A stretch of DNA of 16,037 nucleotides, from NCBI GenBank assembly GCA_021805265.1, contig JAJZFR010000292.1:2816-18852 (forward strand). The letters run 5' to 3'. The notes below the pieces were generated by a model that did no database searches, was not told the DNA's origin, and saw only the letters and a program-made list of their open reading frames with translations. The translations under genes were made by a program, and so were the position numbers. Shown in pieces: positions 6,381 through 13,790 of the stretch. The stretch comes from Acidobacteriota bacterium. GTDB taxonomy: Bacteria; Acidobacteriota; Terriglobia; Terriglobales; Acidobacteriaceae. Within the stretch, counting starts at the first letter, position 1; each line of letters begins with the position of its first letter.

Positions 6381-7895
6381 TTATTCTTTACCGTCGATTC
6401 CCGTATCCTCGAATCGAAAGTCCTTTCCCGCCCGGCGATCCAGGTGTACGGGAATTCCACTGATAAGCCCCTGATAGTCGGTGAGACGCTTGCCAAGGAT
6501 CATCAGCCCATTGGGGGTGATTTCATATTCGCGAATATCCTTCGAATGATTTCCGCCACGCATCTTGATCACCGTCAGAATCTTGCGGAGCTGGCCATCG
6601 ATCGAGACATAGCGCAGCCGGATGATGTCGTCTGTGAGGAAAGAAATCGAGTACGTACTGAAAGGAAATTCAGTAAACGATTCATCTACCTCAACGGTAC
6701 TCAGAATAGTCACGCCGATTCCGGTCAAGGCGAAGATCATGCGGTACAGCGATTCGCGAAAGTCGGCGCGGAAGCCTGGCGCGAGTGCCATCTCAAAGCC
6801 TGCTAGCGAGTCGATGACCAGGCGCCTGGCACCGATCTTATGCACTGCGTCGAGAATCGAGTGCATCGTTTCATCTACCGAGAGATCGAGTGGACGGAGA
6901 TAGAGGATTTTCAGTTTTCCGTCATTCTGTGGCGTCTCGAGGTCCAGGCCCAGACTGGCAGCTCGCTCCGCATATGCCTGCGGCCGTTCTTCAAAGACAG
7001 CCACAATTCCAGGTTCTCCCTCGCGTATCCCCTCGGCAATGAACTGCGTTGCCAGGACGGATTTCCCGGTCCCTGAAGACCCGGCAACGAGAACGCTGTC
7101 GCCCTCGCGAACGCCACCGCCCAGCATCTCATCCAACGCGGGAATTCCGAACGAAAGTCGTCGTTGGCTGGGTGAATTCTTCCCATGTCCCGTCAACCCG
7201 AAGGTCCGCGAGAAGGCCTGCACTCCCGCATCCGTGATGCGGAATGTATGCAACCCAGGCACGGAATTCTGGCCGCGCAGTTTGATAATCTGCAACTTCC
7301 GCACCACCGAATTGCGTTCCGCACTCTGACGCATCCAGAACAGTCCGTCGGCAACCGTAAAAATCGGATTATCCCGTAACTCATCCTCAGCGTATTCCCC
7401 AATCAGAAAGGTTGTCGCCTGCCAACTGGCCAGGAACAACGCCAGACGCTGGATGAACGATTGCAGGTCCATGCTGCTTTGCGGCTTTCGCACCATGGTG
7501 CGGAAGGAGTCCACGACCACGACTGCCGGGTTGGCATTTTCAACTTCTCGGGTAATTTCATCCAGAACCGCGCCCATATCCTGCTCCAAAACCACCTGGC
7601 TCAGGTTGATAAAGCGGATCGAACCGGGCAGCATCGCAGGATCGAAGAACGTGTACTGTTGCTGGTAGCGCAGCATTTTGATGGCGGATTCCCCAAGAAC
7701 AGTGAAATAGAGAGCAGGGCGCTCCGGCGTCGCGTTGGCAAACACAAACTGGTGCGCCAGCGTCGTCTTTCCGCTTCCTGGCGCGCCCGCGATGATGTTG
7801 AACGAGAACTCCGGCAGGCCCCCACCCACAATCTCGTCCAGGCCCGGAACCCCTGTGGGTAGTTTGTTGATCTTCACTTTGTCTTGGGTGCTCAC
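6381..7895 (-). CDS. KaiC-like two-domain RecA-family ATPase
   Basis: 504 residues from a GTG at 7895; cyanobacterial KaiC is 519. Two tandem KaiC domains are clear. The first has Walker A GAPGSGKTT (37-45) and Walker B VVVVDS (125-130). The second has Walker A GSSGTGKS (272-279), the catalytic pair FEE (301-303) and Walker B RRLVIDS (357-363). The KaiC tail motif KMRG (444-447) followed by IREYEIT is present. In the first domain the position of the first catalytic glutamate appears to be Gly68, with Glu69 retained. Where KaiC has phosphosites Ser431/Thr432, this protein reads Ser418-Phe419. The GTG overlaps the upstream stop (GTGA) and has GGGAGA 5 nt away, which decides the start over an upstream in-frame extension. 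No kaiA or kaiB is nearby. A signalling role with the two upstream proteins is inference. Confidence 0.93.
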   Translation of the reverse strand: MSTQDKVKINKLPTGVPGLDEIVGGGLPEFSFNIIAGAPGSGKTTLAHQFVFANATPERPALYFTVLGESAIKMLRYQQQYTFFDPAMLPGSIRFINLSQVVLEQDMGAVLDEITREVENANPAVVVVDSFRTMVRKPQSSMDLQSFIQRLALFLASWQATTFLIGEYAEDELRDNPIFTVADGLFWMRQSAERNSVVRKLQIIKLRGQNSVPGLHTFRITDAGVQAFSRTFGLTGHGKNSPSQRRLSFGIPALDEMLGGGVREGDSVLVAGSSGTGKSVLATQFIAEGIREGEPGIVAVFEERPQAYAERAASLGLDLETPQNDGKLKILYLRPLDLSVDETMHSILDAVHKIGARRLVIDSLAGFEMALAPGFRADFRESLYRMIFALTGIGVTILSTVEVDESFTEFPFSTYSISFLTDDIIRLRYVSIDGQLRKILTVIKMRGGNHSKDIREYEITPNGLMILGKRLTDYQGLISGIPVHLDRRAGKDFRFEDTGIDGKE

Positions 7896-8356
7896 GCTTT
7901 TCTCCCATTCCCTGAATTGTGATCGTAAAAGGCTGCGCCCGGCCACGCATCGCGCAGAAGGCTGGTTGTGAGTGCTTCGCCAAGGAAGATGTGGAGCAGG
8001 CAAAGCACACGGGCGATGAGAACGATCCCTGCCTCGCTGGCAGCGTACTCGCCTGACTCATCCTTGTTCATCCTGTCAGTCTCGATTTCATATTTCGAGT
8101 CCTCGAACCCTTGCAAATATCCATCCGGCGAAATCCGGACAGCGCTCAAACCCGCAACTTCCGTTCTGGCTAATGTCAGAGCTCGGGATGCGATCGACTG
8201 AAAACCGGCAACTCCGGCGAAGGCGCTAAGGCTCCGGCGTAATTTCTCATAGACACGAAGGGTAGCCGACTCTGTTAGGTCAGAGAACTTATCCGTCGTA
8301 TCTTCGTAAGCCAGGAGACGACAGGCCAGATCTCGCATTTCTGGCGGAGTTTTCAT
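7892..8356 (-). CDS. KaiC-linked protein A, unknown family (paralog of gene at 8450-9145)
   Basis: 154 residues, probably cytoplasmic, and I know no named family for it. It aligns without gaps to the first 84 residues of the next gene upstream, with 37 identities in my hand alignment. The shared blocks are TLRVYEKLR (32-40) and ASRAL (56-60), a short GxLxG turn (79-83), and a later hydrophobic helix pair ending in IFLGEA. The start at 8356 is chosen because it makes both paralogs begin nine residues before the same Asp; an ATG at 8404 would add 16 residues. Its stop overlaps the KaiC-like GTG. The overlap and the shared strand suggest that the product works with the ATPase. The fold is likely mostly helical. 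The C-terminus is short and lacks the coiled-coil tail of the paralog. Confidence 0.72.
   Translation of the reverse strand: MKTPPEMRDLACRLLAYEDTTDKFSDLTESATLRVYEKLRRSLSAFAGVAGFQSIASRALTLARTEVAGLSAVRISPDGYLQGFEDSKYEIETDRMNKDESGEYAASEAGIVLIARVLCLLHIFLGEALTTSLLRDAWPGAAFYDHNSGNGRKA
7901..7906 (-). promoter_or_regulatory. Shine-Dalgarno fixing the KaiC-like start
   Basis: GGGAGA on the minus strand, 5 nt before the GTG at 7895. It lies inside the end of the upstream gene, consistent with translational coupling through the GTGA overlap, and argues against the longer open frame to 8003. Confidence 0.7.
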
Positions 8357-8449
8357 GTTCAACTCTGCAACACTCCAGGAGGAAGATTTCAAGACCGATG
8401 TCATCTCTCGGGGATGGTTCAGGGGGATGATTCACCCGCTTCGAGAAAC

Positions 8450-9145
8450 TCAATTCACATAGCCATTCGTTGCCGGCTTCGGGCCGCCCTCCTGCGAGCC
8501 GCCAGCCTTGCTGCGGATGAGTGTGTAAATGTCCAAAACCGCTGCCACATTCCGAATATTCCCGGCTACGCTCATCAGTCCCTCTTCCATTTCTGCATGC
8601 TTGTCCGCCAGAATCTCGATGCGTTCACTCACATGCCGGAGTTCGTCGGCTTCCAAAAGAATATCCTCGAACGGGCTGAGGTCAGCAGTTCCTGATCCGG
8701 TGAATGGAATATCATGACTCGCCGGCTCTTCGCGCGGCTCCGTTTTGCGCTCAACCTGAAGTCGTACATCTTCCATTAAACGCAGCATCGTTGCCTCGCC
8801 AAGAAAGATAAGAAAGAGTCCAAGCAACTGCTCAATCAGTAGGACTCCGCTCTCGTTGTCCTCATCCAGGCCCTTTTTGGTTTCTATTTGTCCAAGACCG
8901 CTCAAGGTGCCATTCTTCGTTACCTCCACCTTGTTGAGCCGGGTCGTTTGCCCTTTGGCCAGGGCGAGCGCTCTCGAAGCGAGAGCATGAAAAGCATCAA
9001 TACCAACCGGTGCGCTCAGTTGCTGGCGAAGTTTCTCGTAGACGCGAAGAGTCACAAGCTCGGTTTGCTCGGGGTGCGTGTCGGCATCACTTTCACAGGC
9101 AACAAGCCTGCGCGCCCAGTCCGAAATCCTCGGGGAGGATAGCAT
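8450..9145 (-). CDS. KaiC-linked protein B, unknown family, with coiled-coil tail
   Basis: 231 residues, the first gene of the presumed three-gene unit. Residues 1-128 match the neighbouring protein A: TLRVYEKLR at 32-40, ASRALALA at 56-63, and a hydrophobic helix with LIEQLLG and IFLGEA at 103-118. A linker rich in Glu and Pro (about 130-158) leads to a second region, 160-212, with regular heptad-like charge and leucine spacing (LLEADELRHVSERIEILADK), suggesting a coiled coil. A Gly/Pro-rich tail ends the protein. The frame has a stop three codons upstream of the ATG, so 9145 is the earliest start; GAGAAG immediately before it is a poor ribosome binding site. About 90 bp separate it from protein A. 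The domain plan of a shared N-terminal module plus an extra tail suggests a partner or adaptor, but the function is unknown. Confidence 0.75.
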   Translation of the reverse strand: MLSSPRISDWARRLVACESDADTHPEQTELVTLRVYEKLRQQLSAPVGIDAFHALASRALALAKGQTTRLNKVEVTKNGTLSGLGQIETKKGLDEDNESGVLLIEQLLGLFLIFLGEATMLRLMEDVRLQVERKTEPREEPASHDIPFTGSGTADLSPFEDILLEADELRHVSERIEILADKHAEMEEGLMSVAGNIRNVAAVLDIYTLIRSKAGGSQEGGPKPATNGYVN

Positions 9146-9439
9146 CTTCTCTCACTTATCATGCTATGCGCCGTGGTAAGCGCGAAGCGTCTTTGACGAT
9201 AATACTCTTCCATCGGTTGCCATGCGCGTGAAGTTAGCCGCGCACCATTATTCACCATTTCCTGACTCTACTAGACTGCAATCCCATGCAAAAGAATGAG
9301 CAAGCATGACCGGATCAGATATTTCGTCGGGCATCCAGGTCAACTCCGCGCTGGCCAGGGCGAAAGCGTGGACAACTACCCGATTGCGGTTGGCCGACAA
9401 GGGGTTTCTGACAAGGTTTGCGTATGTATGGTTGCCGAT
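9146..9439. other. Intergenic region upstream of the KaiC-linked unit
   Basis: About 290 bp between the end of the TonB_C gene and the start of protein B. It must hold the promoter of the KaiC-linked unit, but I find no convincing -35/-10 pair on the minus strand. An inverted repeat TGCGCG/CGCGCA (9223-9228 and 9239-9244, 10-nt loop) could form a stem but lacks a U-tract. Short plus-strand open frames here run antisense into the TonB_C gene and do not look coding. Confidence 0.4.
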
Positions 9440-10657
9440 TCAGGGTTGCCCGGCGCTGTATGGGCCAGGCAGGAGGGGAGGTTTGGGTTGGCCTGTCGCC
9501 GCAGCAGGCGCTGCAGAGGGCGCGGCAACAGCCGTGCGGTTCGAGTAAATGCGAAACATCACTCCCAGGTCCAGCGCCTGCGCGACCGGTTGCCCACCTT
9601 TCATCGCTGGCTGAAACGTCGCTTTGCGAATGGCCGCGACTGCGCTTTCATCCAGGCCAAAGCCGATAGGGCGCATAACCGCGATCTCTTCCGGCTTGCC
9701 GCTCGCACCGATGACAACCCTGTACAGTGCGCGGCCCGCGATCCCATTCGCCTGGGCAAAATCGTTCGAGTCTGGTGCGATCGAGGTCACCAGGCGAGCC
9801 GGGTGGTCCACCGCGCTGCGCGGAAGCACCCCTGGCGGCTGAAAGTCCTTGCCAGACTCCTGTGCGGTGAAATATAGCTGCCAGAACTCGGGCATTGCGA
9901 CGCGCATCGACGAATCAAGGCTCGTGGAGAAGATACGATCAATCGCCTGATCGAGCAGCCTGTGCGCTGCGGCTGGCGATGGGGTGGAATGAGCCTTCTC
10001 CGAGTGGGTATCTTGAGATTGTGCAGGACTTGCGGCTTGCGGTGGTGGCATTTCCGGCGCGTTGGTCGCGGCGTGAGTCGCCGGACTCGATAAGGTGCCT
10101 GTGGGGCTTGGCTTGCCCGGCTTTTCTTTGTGGTCTTTGGATTTTTTTGGCTTCACCACCAGTTCGCGTTCGATGCTGATACGCTGAACCTTTTTTCGCG
10201 CAGTGATGCGCACCTCATCGACCGCCTTCTGCGGGTCTTCGTACGGCAGCGCGCCCAGGAAATGCATCGCATAGCGCGCCCCATCCAGCTCGACCTTGCG
10301 TTTGGTGAAGTGGATTCTTTCGACCTGGATGAGGCCCAGCGTGAACGAGCCTTTCACGGGGTTACCGACGGGGTCGCCTTGCTGGTTGAAACTGAGATTT
10401 TCTCCGAGATAGCCGCCGCGCAGGTAGAGCATTTTGCCCACCAGTCGCGCCTTCAGCTCGTCTTCGATCTGGCTTTCGGATATCTCGCCGGGGACAGGCT
10501 TGGGCGGGACGACGGCAGCAGGTTTGCCTGCTGTTTGCGACTCGGCGGGCTGCGCAAACACTGGCTGCGCGGCCCCCATCTCGCCGATGAGCGCAAAAAA
10601 GTACACCAGCGAAAAAGCTGCGGGGCGAAGGAAATCTCGGCGCTGAAATCTCTGCAT
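9440..10657 (-). CDS. Secreted TonB_C-domain (energy-transducer-like) protein
   Basis: 405 residues from the ATG at 10657 (a TTG at 10678 would add seven). The N-terminus MQRFQRRDFLRP is followed by a hydrophobic stretch and a possible cleavage site after VFAQ. The RRDFL resembles a twin-arginine signal, although a Sec signal is also possible. A domain of about 130 residues follows (a GKMLYLRGGYLGENLSF-like start), then a Lys/Pro/Ser-rich linker (about 180-240). The C-terminal TonB-like domain spans about 310-385 (GRALYRVVIGASGKPEEIAV, then AIRKATFQPA). TonB_C proteins contact outer-membrane receptors, but this one lacks an obvious membrane anchor, so it may be a free periplasmic protein. It lies 61 bp after trmJ on the same strand and may share its transcript. 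I do not know its partner. Confidence 0.75.
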   Translation of the reverse strand: MQRFQRRDFLRPAAFSLVYFFALIGEMGAAQPVFAQPAESQTAGKPAAVVPPKPVPGEISESQIEDELKARLVGKMLYLRGGYLGENLSFNQQGDPVGNPVKGSFTLGLIQVERIHFTKRKVELDGARYAMHFLGALPYEDPQKAVDEVRITARKKVQRISIERELVVKPKKSKDHKEKPGKPSPTGTLSSPATHAATNAPEMPPPQAASPAQSQDTHSEKAHSTPSPAAAHRLLDQAIDRIFSTSLDSSMRVAMPEFWQLYFTAQESGKDFQPPGVLPRSAVDHPARLVTSIAPDSNDFAQANGIAGRALYRVVIGASGKPEEIAVMRPIGFGLDESAVAAIRKATFQPAMKGGQPVAQALDLGVMFRIYSNRTAVAAPSAAPAAATGQPKPPLLPGPYSAGQP

Positions 10658-10718
10658 GGAGGAGACCTGTCGAGCCAACTGTAGCAGGAAAACGGTCGCT
10701 GATAATGAGGAAATTTGG

Positions 10719-11552
10719 TTAAGGTTTGTCGCCCGGCCTGCCCCCTGGTGGCCGGGACGGGTGATCGAGTCGCCACAGGATGCGGCGAAACAGCCCCATC
10801 ATGCGTCGCAGATCCGCGTCATTCGGCATCAGGCGACGCAGCAGGATGCGCAGCGCTTCGCCGTTGGCCGAGCGTAGTCCGCGCGTCGCATAATTGGCTT
10901 GTTCCATCGTTGCTTCCACCAGCTCAGCCAGGCGTTCAAGCTGTTCGGAAGAGGGCAACTGGCCGGAGGTCCGCAAAGGGAACCCATCGAGCGGCGAGAG
11001 CGGACTGAATGCCGAATCGGTGCCGCGCGAAAGCTCGTAGAGGCAGACAGCGACTGCCTGCCCGAGATTCATCGATGGCTGCTGGTCGGCGGTTTCAATG
11101 ACCGCGATGGCGTGGCACCAGGAGAGGTCCTCGGCGGTGAGGCCGTGCTTCTCGGAGCCGAAGACCAGCGCGACGCGGGGCTGTGCAAAGCCAGTGGTCG
11201 CGCTGGAGCCGGCTGGCTGGCTGTCGAGCGCCCGGCGTAGCCACAGGGCAGCCTCGGGCAGCGCGAGGGCGCGCTGCTCCGGGCGTCTCCGGTCGAGCGA
11301 CCCGGTACCGATCACCAGCTTGCAGCCCCCAATGGCCTCTGCCAGTGTGTCGAAGACGCGAGCCTCGCGCAACAGCTCCGGCGCGCCGACAGCCGATTTT
11401 GCCTCCGCCCAGTTCACAGCAAAGGGCGCGACAATAGCCAGCCGTTCCAGGCCAAAGTTGGCCATCGCCCGCGCCGCAGCACCAATGTTGAGCGGATTGC
11501 GCGGCCTGACCAGTACAACGTCAACACGCTCGGCTTGGGATGGGGTGAGCAA
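10719..11552 (-). CDS. trmJ: tRNA (cytidine/uridine-2'-O-)-methyltransferase, TrmJ-like SPOUT family
   Basis: SPOUT-class methyltransferase that uses SAM to methylate the 2'-OH of a tRNA anticodon-loop nucleotide (position 32 in E. coli TrmJ). 277 residues. Motif 1 is VLVRPRNPLNIGAAARAM (13-30, with the catalytic-type Asn22 and Arg28), motif 2 is FGSEKHGL (131-138), and motif 3 is SMNLGQAVAV (160-169). Together they form the trefoil-knot SAM site. The C-terminal extension (about 205-265, with LRRMMGLFRRILWR) matches TrmJ rather than TrmL. The best start is a TTG at 11552, because the family begins only a few residues before motif 1 and no in-frame ATG lies upstream. A proline/glycine-rich tail follows. 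It is divergent from mtnB and upstream of the TonB_C gene. The exact tRNA position and nucleotide cannot be read from sequence. Confidence 0.9.
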   Translation of the reverse strand: MLTPSQAERVDVVLVRPRNPLNIGAAARAMANFGLERLAIVAPFAVNWAEAKSAVGAPELLREARVFDTLAEAIGGCKLVIGTGSLDRRRPEQRALALPEAALWLRRALDSQPAGSSATTGFAQPRVALVFGSEKHGLTAEDLSWCHAIAVIETADQQPSMNLGQAVAVCLYELSRGTDSAFSPLSPLDGFPLRTSGQLPSSEQLERLAELVEATMEQANYATRGLRSANGEALRILLRRLMPNDADLRRMMGLFRRILWRLDHPSRPPGGRPGDKP

Positions 11553-11671
11553 GAACTGATTGTACGAAATTGTGCGAAAGCCTGAGCAGAGAGTGTAAGA
11601 AGCGCAACGCCGATAGTGTTAACAGGCCCTGGTATTGGTTGGACGAGAGGCCGATCAAGGCTGGATGATGG
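11553..11671. promoter_or_regulatory. Divergent promoter region of trmJ and mtnB
   Basis: About 120 bp between the two divergent starts. It must carry promoters for both directions. I see no strong consensus pair; TTGTGC followed 17 nt later by GTGTAA is the nearest on the plus strand and is weak. I see no recognisable SAM riboswitch, which would have been a plausible control for a methionine salvage operon. Confidence 0.4.
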
Positions 11672-12379
11672 ATGACAGGAATGAATGATCCGGGGGAAAC
11701 AAAAGTGAATTGTACTGCCAGGAGAAGTGAGTTGGCCGACGAGTTATGCGCCCTCGCGAGAAAATGCTCGGCGCGGGGCTGGACACCGGCAACGGCGGGT
11801 AACTTCAGCTTCCGCGACGGTGTTGAAGAGGGCGATAGCGGCAGGATATGGATCAGCGCGAGCGGGCTGGACAAAGGCGCAATGACTCCAGCGAACCTGC
11901 TCGAGATTGCGCTCGCCAAGGCTGCGCCGGGGTTTCGCCTGGTGCAGGCGGGCGACCAGGCACAGCCCTCCGCCGAGACCAGCCTCCATGCCGTGATCTA
12001 TCGCGACAGACCGCTCGCGCGCGCCATTGCGCATGTGCATTCGGTGTGGAATACGCTGCTATCGGAGCGATGCACGAAGCAGGGCGCGATGCCCGGCGCT
12101 GTGTCGCTCTGTGGCTACGAGCTGCTGAAGGCGCTCGATGGCGTAACCACCCACCAGCATCGGGAACTGGTGCCGGTACTTGAAAACTCGCAGGATTACG
12201 TTGCGCTCGCGGCCGAGCTGACCCATACTCTGGAGCGATTTCCCGCTGCGCACGGTGTGCTGCTGCGCGGGCATGGGCTTTATACTTGGGGCAAATCGAT
12301 CGCCGAGGTCTGGCGGCATGTCGAGGCGCTCGAGTTTTTGTTCGAGACCGAAGCGCGAAGGCAGATCGCGGGCTGGTAG
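11672..12379 (+). CDS. mtnB: Methylthioribulose-1-phosphate dehydratase MtnB
   Basis: Zinc enzyme of the class II aldolase/adducin fold that dehydrates 5-methylthioribulose 1-phosphate to the diketo intermediate of methionine salvage. Visible motifs, numbered from the ATG at 11672: ATAGNFS (40-46), SASGLDKG (62-69), PSAETSLH (99-106, with the catalytic-type Glu102), zinc ligands HVHS (121-124), and RGHGLYTWG (199-207, with the third histidine 201). The length of 235 exceeds the usual ~205-210, so the true start may be the ATG at 11681 or the GTG at 11705, which has GGGGGA seven bases upstream. The next gene, mtnD, follows after 20 bp. The set mtnB-mtnD-mtnC is an operon for consecutive steps. 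The identification of the enzyme is firm; the start is not. Confidence 0.93.
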   Translation: MTGMNDPGETKVNCTARRSELADELCALARKCSARGWTPATAGNFSFRDGVEEGDSGRIWISASGLDKGAMTPANLLEIALAKAAPGFRLVQAGDQAQPSAETSLHAVIYRDRPLARAIAHVHSVWNTLLSERCTKQGAMPGAVSLCGYELLKALDGVTTHQHRELVPVLENSQDYVALAAELTHTLERFPAAHGVLLRGHGLYTWGKSIAEVWRHVEALEFLFETEARRQIAGW

Positions 12380-12384
12380 CCGCG

Positions 12385-12391
12385 AAAGGAG
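12385..12391 (+). promoter_or_regulatory. Shine-Dalgarno fixing the mtnD start
   Basis: AAAGGAG lies 8 nt before the ATG at 12400. It selects this start over the frame open from 12286, which would overlap mtnB and add 38 residues with no family similarity. Confidence 0.75.
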
Positions 12392-12399
12392 TGGGAGCG

Positions 12400-12984
12400 A
12401 TGGCAGTGGTTGGGTTGCTCGATGCGAGCGCGAAACAGACGCGGACGATTACAGAGGATGACGCCGTGCGCGCGGCGCTTGGCGCGGTCGGCGTGGACTA
12501 CGAGCGGTGGGATCTCTCGCGCGTGAGCGAAGATGCACCCGCCGACGAAGTTCTCGCCGCCTACGACCAGGAAATCGAGCAGATGAAGCGCCGGGGCGGT
12601 TACACAACCGCTGACGTGATCGACGTGACGGCTGAGACGCCTGGCCTGGACGCGATGCTGGCGCGTTTCGACAAGGAACACACCCACGCTGAAGACGAGG
12701 TGCGCTTCATCCTGAGTGGGCGAGGAATTTTCTTTCTCCATGCCGAGGGCCACCCGGTTGTTTCTGTCGAAGTCACTGCTGGCGATCTGATCCGTGTGCC
12801 GCGCGGGACAAAGCACTGGTTTACGCTCTGCGAAGACCGACGGATACGCGCGATTCGCTGGTTTCAACAAACCTCGGGATGGACGCCTGAATACACCGGT
12901 TCCGGCGTGGATCGAGGCTTCGAGCCGCTGTGTTTCGGCCCCGCTTTTCTCGGCCAGCGCGTCCCGACGACGATTGCACTATGA
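12400..12984 (+). CDS. mtnD: Acireductone dioxygenase MtnD
   Basis: Cupin metalloenzyme that oxidises acireductone to formate and 4-methylthio-2-oxobutanoate (iron form), the penultimate step of methionine salvage; the nickel form gives an off-pathway product. 194 residues. The metal ligands are visible as HTHAEDE (His94, His96, Glu100) and His139 in RGTKHWF, matching the His-His-Glu-His set of the Klebsiella enzyme. The RWF that follows (153-155) and the C-terminal region are also typical. Which metal is bound cannot be told from the sequence. The start follows a good ribosome binding site. The stop overlaps the mtnC start in ATGA, so the two are translationally coupled even though MtnC acts one step earlier. 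Cytoplasmic, no signal peptide. Confidence 0.95.
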   Translation: MAVVGLLDASAKQTRTITEDDAVRAALGAVGVDYERWDLSRVSEDAPADEVLAAYDQEIEQMKRRGGYTTADVIDVTAETPGLDAMLARFDKEHTHAEDEVRFILSGRGIFFLHAEGHPVVSVEVTAGDLIRVPRGTKHWFTLCEDRRIRAIRWFQQTSGWTPEYTGSGVDRGFEPLCFGPAFLGQRVPTTIAL

Positions 12985-13727
12985 GCGAGCGACCGAGGGT
13001 CTACCTGCTGGATGTGGAGGGGACTGTCGCGCCGCTTTCGCTGGTGACGGAGCAGCTTTTTCCGTACGCGCGAAAACATCTGGAGCCTTTCCTTCGTGCG
13101 CAGGTGAGGGAGCCGTGGATCGACCCCGAGCTTGCCGCTGACCTCGCCTTGCTCTCCCAGGAAAATGCCGTGGAGGATCGAACAGCCGAGACACCCATGC
13201 TGCCATGCCCGGCCGAGGACGAAAGCTGGGAATCGAACGTCCCAGAGGCAGCGGCATACTTGCATTGGTTGATGGATCGGGACCGAAAATCGACTGCGCT
13301 GAAGGCGCTGCAAGGCCGCGTCTGGCGCGATGGATTCGAGTCCGGCGCACTGGTTGGAACGCTGTTTGACGATGTGCCCCGAGCCTTCGAGCGCTGGAGC
13401 GAACAGGCTCGGGTAGCGATCTATTCATCGGGATCGGTCGAGGCGCAGCGGCTGCTCTTTCAGTATTCGAGCGCCGGAGATTTGACGCCATATATCGCCG
13501 CCCATTTTGACACACGAGTCGGGCCAAAGAGGAGTGCTTCGAGTTACCTCCACATCGCGGAAGCCATGGCCGTAATGCCGCAGGAGATATTGTTTTTCTC
13601 CGACGTAGTCGCAGAACTGGACGCTGCGCGCGAGGCGGGATGCGCAACGCGTCTGGTGGTGAGGCCGGGAAATGCCTCAGTCGCACCGCACACCCATCCC
13701 GTGATTCTCGGACTGGATGGCGAATGA
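12981..13727 (+). CDS. mtnC: Enolase-phosphatase E1, MtnC
   Basis: HAD-superfamily bifunctional enzyme that enolises and then dephosphorylates 2,3-diketo-5-methylthiopentyl-1-phosphate to acireductone, the substrate of MtnD. 248 residues. Motif I is LLDVEGTV (9-16, with nucleophile Asp11 and Glu13 in the DxEGT form that separates this family from other HADs). Motif II is YSSGSVEAQ, the conserved Lys lies in GPKRSASSY, and motif IV is FFSDVVAELDAA. All catalytic positions are intact. The start ATG at 12981 overlaps the mtnD stop; an upstream frame extension to 12930 lies inside mtnD and is not needed. The stop codon is formed at the junction of a tandem 10-bp duplication. The preceding kinase or isomerase (mtnK, mtnA) is not in this window. 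Confidence 0.94.
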   Translation: MSERPRVYLLDVEGTVAPLSLVTEQLFPYARKHLEPFLRAQVREPWIDPELAADLALLSQENAVEDRTAETPMLPCPAEDESWESNVPEAAAYLHWLMDRDRKSTALKALQGRVWRDGFESGALVGTLFDDVPRAFERWSEQARVAIYSSGSVEAQRLLFQYSSAGDLTPYIAAHFDTRVGPKRSASSYLHIAEAMAVMPQEILFFSDVVAELDAAREAGCATRLVVRPGNASVAPHTHPVILGLDGE

Positions 13728-13735
13728 TGGCGAAT
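13716..13735 (+). repeat. Tandem 10-bp duplication across the mtnC stop
   Basis: GATGGCGAAT occurs twice head to tail, at 13716-13725 and 13726-13735. The mtnC stop TGA (13725-13727) spans the junction. Removing one copy would abolish this stop and shift the end of the protein. Confidence 0.85.
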
Positions 13736-13790
13736 AGCACAGTCTCCAAAGTTGCGTACCGGAGGCACAGAGATAGAGTCGGCACTTTCG

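Noticed and set aside
7896..8003. 36-residue N-terminal extension of the KaiC-like frame
   Set aside because: It overlaps the end of protein A, and the GTG at 7895 has a good Shine-Dalgarno and fits the family N-terminus.
9296..9877. 193-residue plus-strand open frame
   Set aside because: Mostly antisense to the TonB_C gene, Arg/Gly/Ala-rich, no ribosome binding site and no recognisable motif.
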